64,000 nucleotides of DNA, from contig NC_135214.1 in NCBI RefSeq assembly GCF_052324685.1, forward strand, positions 28,678,706-28,742,705, written 5' to 3'. Position 1 is the stretch's first letter. Every line of letters begins with the position of its first letter. Under the pieces are notes generated by a model, which was not told where the DNA came from, searched no databases, and saw only the letters and a program-made list of their open reading frames with translations. Both the position numbers and the translations under genes were made by a program. The stretch is from Brachyhypopomus gauderio. Lineage: Eukaryota > Chordata > Actinopteri > Gymnotiformes > Hypopomidae. Shown here piece after piece: positions 22,790-35,760 of the stretch.

Positions 22790-23864
22790 TGAGATCATAC
22801 TCTTTATAAATGAGTGTGTCCAAGTTTATTTGCTTTCTCATACTGAGTGATTTACACCTTGGCATGATGCCACTTACTCACTGGACTTATTCATGGTGAA
22901 ACAATAAATATCCATTAGTGGCTTCACATGCACTCAGTGGCTGCAGCATGACTCTCATAATAGCAGCTGACTGCCAGGTAATGGTCATATCTCCAGATGG
23001 ACTTTATGTACATGAAGGGAGGGGTCTTTATTCTTGGCTAAATATTCAATAAGTAATAACGGACATCACCATGGAATAGGCAACTTTTTTTGAGTTTCCC
23101 AGAGTTTTGTGCCATCTTTTTCATTAATTCTGTATGCTGACCGTATCGGACCTCAAGATGTGTGGTCTCATGAAACCCGACAGAGAACACTAGAACTCAA
23201 ACTAACCTTCTAGTGCATAGTATTTTTAATCCTGCTATTGAAGTCCCTGGGGGTTTTCTCCAGCTCATTCTTGCTTTATTACAGCATCGTGTGTTAAGAT
23301 CGATGTGTGAGCATAGATATAGCGACGCGTTCCTAAATTTGCCCATGCGAGCGTCTTCCGCGCCACGCCGATCCTGGAGAGGCGGATTATCACAAGCTGT
23401 CTGGAGTGTAGATCATGCTGGAGTGTTGTTCACATAGTGCTGGAGTATCAGAAGTCTCGGGTGAACTGCGGGTGACCGGCTCTAGAGGCCCTTCTGATTC
23501 TAGAGGCCCTGGGATCAAAGCGAAAGGCTGCACTGGTTTGGGCCCCAGGTTTGGGCTGTGCCGCCCCCGAGACTTGGCCCGCGGCCACATGGCCTTCACT
23601 CTGAGGCCTTTCTCCTGGCTGGCTGCAGCTGGCCTTTCTGAACTGCCCTTTTGCGTTTGTTGTTATTACCCCACCACCACACACACATTATTGATGTCAT
23701 GGGCCGCTTCATAGAACGCTCAAACTTCCAAGTATTGTTCCACGGGCAGGCGAGCTGAACTCTAATAAATACTTACGTTTCATCTGCCTGAAAAACGGAA
23801 TGTGTGTGTTTCTAGGAGCGGGAGATTGTTGGCTGAGTCAGCAGCTGTGCGTGACTACTTGAAC

Positions 23865-23866
<2 letters not shown>

Positions 23867-23949
<83 letters not shown>
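23867..23949. repeat. GT microsatellite
   Basis: Uninterrupted TG run of about 83 bp. Confidence 0.95.
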
Positions 23950-23950
<1 letters not shown>

Positions 23951-24763
23951 GAGGATGTAAGAGCTCATGCTGAAACTTGCTAAAGTGTGGATGGCTATTT
24001 TGCACCCCATGAAGAAATCCCTGTTTATACGGTAATAATGGGGCTGTGGTAAAAGACCTGTATTTATGTTGTTTTCTTGTGTATGAAAGTCAAATATAGA
24101 CCATCAGTCCACAATCTGAGGCTCCTGTTTAGGTTTTTAAAAATAATTTAACTGGACCAAGAATAGAGCCATGTTTACCATTGCTGTTGGTCATGACCGA
24201 TTTGGTAATTACTGTACGACACATACAGGATTGTTGCACAATGAGTTGACAACAGCTGTGTCAATACAGTAGTTTATCGCTGTACCATAATTCTGTTTTT
24301 CACAATATTCTATCTACACATTTATCAATTCATCTGTGTATTATTTCTTTGTTTATTTGATATCTAACTTATGGATTTATCTTATAGCTCCTGTAGAAGT
24401 AGGTGTGGAAAAATCATGCTCAGAAATCAATTGGAATGGCACATACTGGTAGATCTTGCTTGAATGATATTTGGCTAGATTCATAATGGGTAAGGTTGTG
24501 ATGTATTGAATCGTGGCCCATGTACAGCGCTGAGTGACATAGTGACCTGGAGAGCAATACCCATTAGTATTATTTAATCCCCACAGTATCCAACCTAATT
24601 AGATTTTACCCCAACTGTCTGAATTCATTTTAGATTTCTCACTGATTTCCTGCTGAAATTTTACAATCAAAATGTGGATTTGGCAAGGAACGGCCACATG
24701 TTCCTGCTTCCTTGTTCTTGTGTTGGACACCTGAACACAGAATGGTTTATTCATTACGTCATC

Positions 24764-24799
<36 letters not shown>

Positions 24800-25929
24800 T
24801 CACTACCCCTTCATTTAATTCTTTGAAACCACCAGACCTACTAGAGTGCAGGTGTGGGGAGCCTTGGGATCTCCACCACCAAGCCGAGGTTCTGAAATTA
24901 GCGATGGAGCTGTAGCCTGTGGCTGAGCAACCGTCATACGTTTTGGGCTGCACGCTGCCCCACGAGCACCACCTTGACGCCATCGCGCCCCCCCCCCTCC
25001 CCCCCCCCCCCCCCCCTCCCATGCCCCCAGCACTTCCGAGCAGCGTGGCTTTGCTAACGCATGGTCACAACTCATAATGTATCCTAATGTATCCTTTAAC
25101 AAACAAATCACGCGGCGGATCGGCGAGCCTCACTTCCCTTTTCAATCCAGAGCGGCGGAGAGCATCCAGTGCCATTGTTAGGGGCCAGTCTCCAGCAGCC
25201 TCTGCCAGCCACGTGCAGCCAAGCCAAACACAATCAGCTTGGTGAGAGAGGAAGAGGGGGCACGTCAGCCCCTGGGCCTCCTCTCGGGTGTGATGTTGGC
25301 GCCCCGTACGCAACCGCCTCAGGACGAGAACAAGTTCCTCTTGCCCTTTGGCTTACCGGAGGAGCAGGTGCACCCACCTGCTCTAGGAAAGAGGCTCTGC
25401 TTTCTGGTGGCGTCTGCTGAAGTCTGCGTCTGGGCTGGCCGGCCCCGGCCGTCTCGGCGCTGGCCGAGGGCTTCTGGCCTGGCGTGGCGGGCCGTTTCAG
25501 CCTGGCACCGGGACACATTGTTTTTTCCCTCTCTGTTGTGTTTTTCTTTTTTCCGCCCATTGTGAGGTCATATGTTTTCTTTTTTCTTCCCACTGGGAGT
25601 GCTTTTCCCAAAGCTGCGCAACCCTTGTACTGTACAAGCCTACCTCAAAGTTAAGGAAGTGTAATCTTTTTCTCTCTTTTTTTTCTTTTTTCCCCCCCTT
25701 GTTCTTTTTTTTCTTGTCTTTATTTCTCTCCCTCTTTTCTTATTTGATGCTCCGAACCATGTGCACGGTCCACGCCCCCCCAGGTCGGGGGGGGGGGAGC
25801 GCGGTGTGTTTACTTGGAGTCTGGACCATGCAGTGGTAACATCCCCACAGGTCCTCGTCCGCACCGTTGTACAACAAAAAAAAGAACAACTGTAATGGGA
25901 GGAACTTTCTGCAGAAGGGAAGGGGGATT

Positions 25930-25959
25930 GGGGGGGGGGGGGGGGGGGGGGGGGGCGGT

Positions 25960-26000
<41 letters not shown>
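25930..26000. repeat. Poly(G) tract abutting the assembly gap
   Basis: About 70 bp of almost pure G, broken once by GCGGTG, runs straight into the N block. Another poly(G) run sits at 26644-26671, soon after the gap. Such runs often mark sequencing failure, so their length is not reliable. Confidence 0.8.
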
Positions 26001-26500
26001 NNNNNNNNNNNNNNNNNNNNNNNNNNNNNNNNNNNNNNNNNNNNNNNNNNNNNNNNNNNNNNNNNNNNNNNNNNNNNNNNNNNNNNNNNNNNNNNNNNNN
26101 NNNNNNNNNNNNNNNNNNNNNNNNNNNNNNNNNNNNNNNNNNNNNNNNNNNNNNNNNNNNNNNNNNNNNNNNNNNNNNNNNNNNNNNNNNNNNNNNNNNN
26201 NNNNNNNNNNNNNNNNNNNNNNNNNNNNNNNNNNNNNNNNNNNNNNNNNNNNNNNNNNNNNNNNNNNNNNNNNNNNNNNNNNNNNNNNNNNNNNNNNNNN
26301 NNNNNNNNNNNNNNNNNNNNNNNNNNNNNNNNNNNNNNNNNNNNNNNNNNNNNNNNNNNNNNNNNNNNNNNNNNNNNNNNNNNNNNNNNNNNNNNNNNNN
26401 NNNNNNNNNNNNNNNNNNNNNNNNNNNNNNNNNNNNNNNNNNNNNNNNNNNNNNNNNNNNNNNNNNNNNNNNNNNNNNNNNNNNNNNNNNNNNNNNNNNN
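26001..26500. other. Assembly gap of 500 N
   Basis: Exactly 500 unknown bases, which suggests a placeholder length. The long frames crossing it are artefacts. Confidence 1.
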
Positions 26501-26933
26501 ATCCTGGCTTTGTCCGCTGTAGTAAACAGATACTCTGTGAGGTTTTGGAGGTTGAAGTTCCAGTTGTCTTTCATTGCAGCTCCACTGACTTATCATGGTT
26601 CTGATTTCAATGCGAGCCTCTCCAGCAGGGGGTGGGTGGGGGTGGGGGGGGGGGGGGGGGGGGGGGGGGGGTTGTGTTTCTTTCTTCGTCTCAGCCAGGG
26701 TGCAAACGGTAAACCACACGTCCCCACTGCCCGGGCTCAGCTGATTCAGTGCGTGTGCGCTAGGACACCCCCTACATAACGATCCACTCCGTTCCAGTTC
26801 ACATGTCATTACATATACCTTTGTTCTTGCTTCAAACCATTGCACTCTGATTGTGTTTGTGTTTTGTGCACATCATGTTCATCTCTTTCTGTACTCTTGT
26901 GTTCTCTGGTCCCTCACCTCCCCGTGGGCACAG

Positions 26934-26968
26934 TAAGCAGAGGGCCCTACGACGGAGGCAGACCACAG
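26934..26968 (+). CDS. Candidate 35-bp micro-exon (ccser1-like gene)
   Basis: A pyrimidine-rich acceptor ending GGGCACAG precedes it and a good donor, CAG|GTAGGG, follows. Read as KQRALRRRQTT, it ends with one base left over. That phase joins cleanly to the candidate exon at 39667 and through it to the final exon. No homology was recognised; support is splice signals and phase only. Confidence 0.2.
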
Positions 26969-27348
26969 GTAGGGGGCCTCTCCGTATCAGGCAGCCCCGT
27001 CTGGCTACAATCAAAGGCCCAGCCGCTTTTCTCTGCCAAACCTCACCCCTGCTAATTAAGGGAAACGGCGGAGCTTTTAAAATTGCATCAACAAATAATT
27101 ATGCACAAATGTGTTAATCGCGGCGGTGTGCTTTTTGAAATTGCAATGATTGTCGAGTGGTAATTGTATCAGTGCAATCTTAATCACCTTGATTGGGGGG
27201 ACATGTAGATTACTGTCTGTTTTGCCCACTGATGCATAATCCATGGCCACTTTTCGTAGGAAATTATGGGTTGTCGTTTAAAAAATAATGAATAAATAAA
27301 GACATATATTAATATTATATGTAATGTTTATATATATATATATATATT

Positions 27349-27385
<37 letters not shown>

Positions 27386-27698
27386 GTATAATATGTTTTA
27401 TTTTGGCATGGCCGTAATGCTTTTTGCCTCAAGGGTACAAGTGCTCATGGAAAGCTTGTCACACAAACACAAATCATAAGCTACAGTGTAAACACGACAC
27501 TGAGCAGTCCCGGCGAAAGAGACAGCATGGAGGAAATGAAGGATGTGGCTTTGGAGTGGAAGAAGCGATTGGGCACTTATTTAAGTTCCAGATTTGTGAG
27601 GAATGTGGATGAAATCGAAGAAGACTCAAATACATATTTATAGAGCAAACCTCCAACGCTCGACAAAAAGGGGATGTGCAGCAAATCACTCTGACAAC

Positions 27699-27812
27699 CC
27701 CCTCCCCCTCCTCCCCCCCTCCCCTCTCCTCCCCCTCCCCCTCTCCTCCCCCCCTCCTCCTCTCCTCCCCTCCTCCTCCTCTCCCCTCCTCCTCCCCCTC
27801 CCTCCATCACCA
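27699..27812. repeat. CCT/CCCCT low-complexity tract
   Basis: Over 100 bp of pure pyrimidine on the plus strand, made of CTCC and CCCT variants. It has mirror-like symmetry and H-DNA potential. Confidence 0.9.
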
Positions 27813-30800
27813 TCAGCTCTGTGTGCCTAAAGGCAGTGGGTGCACAATGGGTGTGAGTATTGTGCACCCATTACTCTGTTGTATTTTTGGTGCAAGCGTG
27901 CAAGCAATCGCTGCAACACGTCGCAAGGACGCGAGGCCGTGTGCGCGTAACAGGCACTTGAAGCTTCCGTCACGTGCGAGCAGGTGCAGTCGTGTGTGCC
28001 GTGCGAGAAAGGGGGGCCAGGCGAGGCTGCCACGGCGATTAATTAAAGTCTGCGCAGCCAATCACAGTGCTTGTCTCGCACCATTTAAACAGCTGTGCTA
28101 AGCACAACGGAGCAAAAATAGCATGGTGAAAATAGCACATCTGTCTCACTTTAATCTGGGCAGCTCTAAAAAGGCTGCGGAGGTTTGAGTACAGTTAGGT
28201 TCACGCCTCCATTACTCCTCCTTATATACATCCCATGTGGGTGGGGCTAGTTGAGAGTCAGCGCATGTAGCCTACAATTAAATCGACTGTTGAGCTGTGT
28301 CATAAAGAATGCCAGACCTGTAACTGCTATTAATCATCCATCTACCGCCATACAGTACCATGATTATCAAGGACATTATGCCACGACACGCTGTAATTGC
28401 CGCACAATTTAGTTTTGAGTCTCGGGGCTAGTTCGGACTATATAAAGACCAGCACCCTGCCTCCCTGCGTCTCGATCATGTGGAACAGCCGTTGTTACCA
28501 GCCTTCCCGCCCTCTCTCGGGTCAAACGGGTCTCGAAACTGCCAAAACGCACATTCCAAAGTCGTGAAGTTCTAGTGGCCTGACCCCTCACAAAGACACA
28601 GACCCTCCGTCGCAGGGACGTGTAACCTAAGATGGTGTGGGGCTTGCTGTTTCCAACTGTGTATTTATTTATTATTTTTTTGGGATGTGAGTGTGAGTGT
28701 TTGTGATGTGTCTTGGCTGTGTGATAATTATTATTGTCTAATTTAATGGTCTTATATTAGCTGGAATGTCGTATGCCTCTGTGTTTCTGTTATGTGAGCA
28801 CAGAAAGGAGCTGAATGACATTGTTTCATTAATTCACACAGAGGTTAAAGAGTCTTGCAGGCACATGGCATTTTCTAGAGGGCCCGGCCGGATTCGCCAC
28901 GTACTGATGTACCGTCTGTCCTCGTCTGCACAGACCGAGCACAAAAGCGTGCGAAATCAGCAGTGCATAAAATACTTTATGATCTCTGGACTTTTATGAT
29001 GCTCCCACTCACATAGCTCAAGGGCACATATAATGGAATTACATTAATGACATCAGGAAGTCTGCGTGCTCTTAGATCTGTGCTGAAAAGATCTCAGCCC
29101 TGCTTTCAGACGATAATGGAGAGGAAACAAACCGCTTCAAATGGCTACGTCTCTGCCACGCTCTTGTCAAGATGACGGGCAGAGCTCGCCATCGCTACCG
29201 AAAACGTGACAAACGCTGAGGTGGTGGTGGTGATGTGTGAGCTTGTGGGTTCACCCAGGCTACAGGTCTGCTCTGACCACATAATTACTTCTAAAGAACA
29301 TGTTAAGGTGGGAAAAAAAGACAGAATTAATAAATGCAAATAGCATAACGGGCATCTTGGAAATCAGCCTGAGTTCCATTTAGGAAATGAAGGCAACATG
29401 AACTTTAGAACATTTACCGTTTTAATTATTTCTCAGTCTAGAATCACAAACAGGGTTAAGGGAGTCAATTCAATAACTAGAGGTTTGAATCATGTGTCGG
29501 TATCTGCCCTATTCAACAGATATTTTTTTTAGATTGAACCAGTTTGATTCTGTATAGTGAACAGACACATGCCCGTCAGACTGCTTGTTATACCATGGAT
29601 ACTTCCTGAAATGAGGTGTTTCGTATTGATGTGAATTACATTAAAGAGCATTTAATTCTGGAGGTATGGATTTTGTGACACTCTATTGCAAAAATTTCTG
29701 ATGCAGTAAATTTTGTGTCTAATGTATAGAGGAATGTGGTATTTGCAAGTGTGTAGCTTCCTCCATATGAATGTGTACTCAGAAAACAGCATGGGTGTAG
29801 GATACACCGTCTGTACCACACGCTACTTGAACACTTGGCCTGCCAATGCAAGTAGGTTTATCCTACAGAGATGGTATTTATCAGAAAATATTTGATCCCA
29901 CTTTATTATTGTGAAAAAATAAATTAGAATTATACTTTCATGGTTATTCGGATTGAATGCATGAGCAATTCAGCGTGATACTATTACAACACCAGTGCAA
30001 TTGTCTGATTCACAGGGAGTAATGAGCTCAAAACCTCCAGAGTTGTTTTTTCTCACCTCCAAACACTCCTTTGTAAACTGTTTTACACATAGATTGTTAA
30101 GTTGATTACTAGGTAAACAATGATTGTTTTGTCTCTGACATTCAGGTGGGGGGGGGGGGGGGAGAGCATGTTCTGATTGTTAGGAAAAAAACTTAAAAAC
30201 TTAGTGAATGAGTAAAGATCGATGTATTATTAATGAGCCTGCAGGTTTTAGCCAGTTCTTGGTGTGTTAGTTAAAAGTTCTAACAGTCTAGCCTTAGCCC
30301 AGTAATATAAACACAGAATGCGTATTTGTGCGGTAGGATCAGCCATTTATTTATAAAGCAGTTCATTTCATGAGGGAGAGAAAAGTCCTCGTATAAATAT
30401 CACAGGGGTGTTTTATTTGATGTGGATTGCTTCTGTGCCACAATTAAGTTCACCACAAAAAATATGCTGGCTGATAAAAACTGACCTTTTTACCAAGGGC
30501 ATGAACATCCCTGCAAATGTGTTCAACTGAACCCACGATCTCGACTTGGATTAATTTAATGATTGGTTGTAAAGAAAAAGAGTTTGTACATTGTGAAGAT
30601 CGTATTGTGTGTAGTAGAATAAGACTGCTATTCTGGAGCAAAGGGCCATTTGGTAACTGTTAATTATGGCAGATTTGCAGTCTTAGATTGACTTTGTTGG
30701 AAGTCATGGTTTCTAAGCTCTAGATAATTCTGAACGTAAAAACACACAATCTTAACGTTTAATAACCCTCTCCTCTGGGTTGCCTCACATTTGCAGATGA

Positions 30801-32854
30801 GATCAAAGTCTGAAAGATAGCTGATGCTCTGCTGTTTTTTAAATCCAAGCTAGTCTCAGTACCTCGGCTAAATTGTACAGATGGTCTTTAACTGTTTTGC
30901 AGTGTGTGTGTGTGCACTAGTTATTGTAGTACTGGCATTTTACTTAAACCATTTGCTTGTGCTATTTTTATTAAATACTTTACACCCTGCCAAAGTCTTC
31001 CAGATTTTGTTTTTTTTTTGTTTTGTGTTTTTTTTTTTTTTTTTTTTTTTAGCTATTTTTGGGTAGGTTTTCTTTGCTGTTTATAAGAACTTAATTCTTT
31101 CACAGGGATGATAAACATGGTTTCTCAGTAAGAAGGCTGCAGAACATGTTAAGTAGAGTTTCTGTAGTAGACGTCGTTTACACGCTCGCCACGATCACGG
31201 CTTGACCTGAGATCCACTTGACCATTGTGCAGTGTCAAGAGAGCGTCTGTTCACTCCAGTTAATACACAAGCACGTCTGACGTGCAGCCCAAGCCGTGTA
31301 TGCTATGACTCTAAAAGCGCTGAGATGAAAACCCCTTTAGCTTCTTCCTGTGTTCGGTCTGGCCCAAACTAAATCCCAAGTTAGCACCAAGTCCCTCTAC
31401 CGCACCCCTCTCTCCCTCCTGAAGCACCGTCACCCGGTGATGCCAGTAAAGGCTGGAGGTGTAGGCCAATGGCTGAGCTGTGTACCCGTCTCCACACGGG
31501 TCACATTGAAACCTCACCCTGCCATCTGTGACCACGTCATGCTGGGATCTCCGAAGCGCTCCTCCCGTGTCTCCACTCCAGTTTGGCGGTCACGCTAGGC
31601 TGTCGGCCCCGATTCCTCCTGCCGTTAACCGTTGCACAGTGATGCGTGGCCTGCTAACGATGCTTCAATCGTCGCGGTAGCGCTCGTGTTTATTTAGGAC
31701 GTTAATAACCTTCCCTCTGTTAATTGGGAGGATTTGGAGGACCGTGCCGTTCCAAATGTTGTAATGCTGTCCAGCCTGTAGGCCATTTATAGAACATGCT
31801 TGCTGCTCACTCCATACTGTACTTTCTGTTTGCCAGTTTGTCATGAGTCCAATCATCCAGGAGACGGTTGCCATGAAGAAACTCGGCTCCCTTGTGCTGC
31901 ATCGGTTAATGCTCTCTGTTCTACACAGTGTGTGTGTGTGTGATGGAGTTGTTGTGTCTGGAGATGAGGCTGGAGAGAGGGGCAGACCAGGGCCACAGAC
32001 CAAGGCCCCTGTGGGGGGTAGTCAAGAGTTTGTCTTCCTTAAGAGCTGATCATTATTTTCTCTGACAAACATAACTGCAGAGCTGATTGTTCTATAAGCG
32101 ATTGAGTTAAAGGATTTTTCATTATATGTATTGAATGGGCCCTTTGTGCCAAAGATTCTTTTTTATTTAGATTCGTCCCTGAAGTTTTCCTAATCGATTT
32201 TCTGTTGCGTTCAACAAAGGTTGTCTATTTTCACTATTTCACATATCTATTTTTTCACTTATTTTATGTTTTATTTTGCCATTGACACCTAAATTGAAAG
32301 CACTTTAAAGTAAACATTTACTGTGAAAATAAATTGGAATTTATTTTAAATTTCTTATTAACTGTTCAATTATACCAACCTATTTTGAGCTCTAAAAAAT
32401 CAAGAACTCATTAGCTCAGATGAACAATAGGGGAAAGTAGATATGGAGCAACGTTGATTTGCAGTACTTATGTGACGATTTACTGACTGCAATACGTTGG
32501 TGGGTTTTTTTGAACATTTTAATTGAAAACCACTGCAATCAGCACATTCATCAAACGAGAGATTTTAGGGTTGTTCATCTCTGAGAACAGGCTGGATTTA
32601 GAAATTAATTAGAGTTCCATTATCCTCTGGACTGCAGACTGAGCCTTGAGTGAGACTGAAGACAGTATTTCTGTACCTGCGTTTGTGTGTGCATGCGTTT
32701 GAGGTTGTGTGTATGTGTGAGTGTGTGAGAGAATTTACTGTGTCCAAAGGCACAGTAAATTTTGAATACTAAGGGCAGGGTGTGGATATATCGGTGTGAT
32801 GAACGTCACTTAGGAAGGTTAAATGGGAGCTCTAGCTGCTGTGTCAGAGAGCTG

Positions 32855-33240
32855 GTTTTGGTCTGGTGGTCAGAACGCACATGTACCTCCTGTCGGACCT
32901 GGGTTTGAGTCCCAGGTAGGGTGGCTGCCTTCAGCCTTTCTTACACAATGGCGTCAGAAATGGGATGGCAGCAAGGGGGCCGGGAGCAAACCTCAGGTTG
33001 ATGAAGCCACCCATCCCCTATGAAGGGTGTGATCACGCCCAGCATGAGGATGTCCCTGATGGGAAAGGTTGTGTGTCTGCAGAGGTCCTCCCTGGAGGTG
33101 AAGGCCGTGTGACCGGGACCATCACTCTCCAAAGGGGAGGGTGGTGTTTCCAAGACCAGCTGGTTCTTTGGTCTGGTGGTCAGAGCTCGGGTTTACTTCC
33201 AGTCGGAAGTATGGCAGTCTTCAGGCTTTTGAGACTCAGA
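32855..33240 (+). repeat. Duplicated tRNA-Glu-like SINE head
   Basis: TTGGTCTGGTGGTCAGAACG followed by GGGTTTGAGTCCC (32901-32913) resembles the A- and B-box parts of a tRNA-Glu-derived promoter. A second TTGGTCTGGTGGTCAGAGC begins about 310 bp later (near 33168) with a decayed B-box region. The intervening sequence is not recognised. No complete cloverleaf forms, so this is not a functional tRNA gene. Confidence 0.5.
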
Positions 33241-35319
33241 ATAGCTGACATTTACAATCATTTAAGATCTGAATCTCGCTGACTAAGTGAGGCAGTACCA
33301 TTGATGATCTGAGGAGACAGTTTCATGCTATAAATAATAAGTTAACTGAAAGTTGTCTGTTAAACTGACAATCTCTCTGACACTGAAAATCTTTTTGATA
33401 TCAATTTTCTTCAATACCTAAACTACGGATGAACCTACATTCTGTAGTACACTACAAACTACATTCTGTAGTAAGAATTAAGAGCTTTATAATCAAAGCT
33501 TTAATCATAAAAAAGAGGTAAACAAGTTGACTGATAGGAATTTGAAATCTAATAGAGCACAATAGCAGTCTAGTATTTTTTTTTTTAATAATAGATAAAT
33601 TATGCTAATGTTAAAAGCTTATCACGTAAGTCCAAAAGAAAATTATGAAATGACTTCAGTGGCATAAGAAAACACTCAAGGGCCCGTTACAGGAAACAAG
33701 TGAATTAAAGAAATGGAAAGATGATCAAACTGCAGTGCTGTGTACTGGGTTGGTACTTTCATCTCAAGGGATCCGTGACAATAAGAATAGCATATAAATC
33801 TATGCCATAGCAGAGCATGACACAGTACACAAGATTATATAACAAAATAGTTTGCTTTTTCATAATCACGGAAACCTATTTTGAACTGATTTCTTTGATG
33901 TGTATATTACTTATTAAATACATATTGCAGAGAAAGAAGTTTAATCAACTTACAGAAGCAATAAAAGTCCACATATGCAGTATTTCATTTAGATCCGCGG
34001 TGGAGTTTGAGAACATGTCTGGCTGGAGACATTGAGGATGGGATTACCATATTATTCCAACTTACTTTAATCTAAAGGTTTAAACGGATTAAGAAAAGGG
34101 AGAATTGACTCAATTTTACTGCATTACAGTGCGGAAGCAGTCAGGTTCCCCATGGGTTATCATTCTTCCCCTGCCCACATTTACCTCTTCACCATTTCCG
34201 CTGACCATCACGGGTGTAGGTGTGGGTCTCCGCCAGCCCGGCTCCGCTCACCAGGGCCCGGCCCGGCCCGGCCCGCTCACCCACTCCTCTCTCCTCCTGG
34301 CCTCCGCTCCGCCGTCAGCGGACAGATTCAGGACACCTCTGGTTCGTTAGTCAAGCCGAAGTAGGGCAGGTGCAGCGTGCTCACACAAATCCCACTCGCG
34401 TTTACCCAGACGCCAGCAGCTTGCATGCAGGCGCCGGCCTGCACACATATATTACATGGGGAGTTGGAGTCGTCCTCCAAACACTTGCTGAACTTTAGTT
34501 GGAGATGGTCGGGATACCAGCAAATTAGCGCTCGCCGTCCTGTTGCCCTGTACGTGTACATTAGAAGTTTTCATCTCTTGGATGCTGACAGCTCCCCCTG
34601 AGGCCTCTGGATCTGATCTAACACAATTTACTCCAGCATTAATGAAATAAAGCGGCAACATGAATGTTAATGAAAGATTCCCTTGCAATCCTGCGGTCTG
34701 AATGCCCTTTAGGCATATTGCAGGAATATTTTGCCAACAAATATGGGAAAGGAATATTCAGTGATAACACAAAATCTGATAAGCATAAATTGACAGATTT
34801 TTTGTATGGGGTTCTTTTTGAATGAGGTAGACCACCTACACAATTGCACATTGAGCTCGAAGGAGGCAAATACACAGATTTCAGTGTTTTCCCCCAGAAC
34901 CTTCCATTCTAAGGACGGTTTGACTTCAAAGCAGCTTCCATAGTGCGAGAGCTCTGTCTGCGTTATAAATGATGCAGGTCCTGTAATATTGAAGCAGACT
35001 GTACCCCTGAGTCACTAAGTCGTCTGTTTGGTGGTTTGTGAATATTTTAAGTGACATGAAAGTGTTGGGTTTGGAACGCCTTCTCGAACCATGTTAAAAA
35101 TGAATAATTAATAGGCCACATTTGTTGAGGCTTCATCATAGACAAATATTCGTAGTGATATAACCCTTGTTTTGTTACAGAATTACTGAATTCTAAAAAG
35201 CCCCTAACAGAACCTTTCACTTTTGCCAGCCTAGGATGGCAAACATGGAGTGTTCTCATTGTCGGTGTTTTAGTTGCACTTGCATCGATATTTATAGCAT
35301 CGCAGCCTTCAAGATGGCG

Positions 35320-35760
35320 AGTGAGTAGATCCAAAGAGAGGCTGGCAGAAGCAGGCTGGCCTGCGGCACGAGCGGCGTCCCACGCCGGCGCCCCACCCCG
35401 GACGCTTGGCCGCCACCACCTCGCTGTCTCCTGTTCCTCTTCCATCCGTCTTCCCCTCGCCTCTCCCCGGGCTGTCACTAGCTGCGTTAGGCGTAATTAA
35501 CGAGGGCGGCGTGCGGGGGATGATTGACGCGTGCGTGAGGTGCAGGCCACCGGAGGGCGTGTCCCCCGGGGAGAGGCGGGGCGTGAGCCAGCCGTCCGCG
35601 GGGGGCCGGTCGGGCCCTTCTGCCGCTCCGTGCACCGCGTGACGTGCTCGGCCGTAGATCTGGAGGTCTCTGAAGGACACGCCTCCTCTCCCTCCGCCTC
35701 GGTCGCTGGAAGCTCGTCGCCCCTGACGGCGTCTCCTGATGCGTGAACGTCCGCCGTAAT
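35320..35760. other. CpG-rich block
   Basis: A dense run of CG dinucleotides (for example around 35380-35410 and 35550-35660) in otherwise AT-richer surroundings. Overlapping open frames on both strands are a by-product of high GC and match nothing I know. It could be an intronic CpG island or an alternative promoter. Confidence 0.45.

Larger units (their letters stand above)
19480..26000. other. Non-coding DNA between septin exon 6 and the gap
   Basis: No septin 3' exon was found on either strand. Contents: the repeat-like block at 19485-19980, GT microsatellites at 22721-22786, 23867-23949 and 24767-24798, a C-rich run near 24987-25020, GC-rich sequence at 25120-25520, and poly(G) leading into the gap. 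The open stretch 20744-20838 has an AG before it and a GT after it but a weak donor and no recognised protein. Confidence 0.5.

Noticed and set aside
25640-26845. Long reading frames of 245-401 codons across the gap
   Set aside because: Most of each frame is unknown bases plus homopolymer G or P runs; no real protein sequence is present.
27424-27660. Open frame ending MEEMKDVALEWKKRLGTYLS and then EIEEDSNTYL
   Set aside because: It looks protein-like, and its EIEE recalls the missing septin exon, but the rest does not match septin, there is no donor, and it runs to a stop.
32901-32913. Possible tRNA gene (good B-box)
   Set aside because: Acceptor stem and anticodon arm do not form; a SINE head explains it better.
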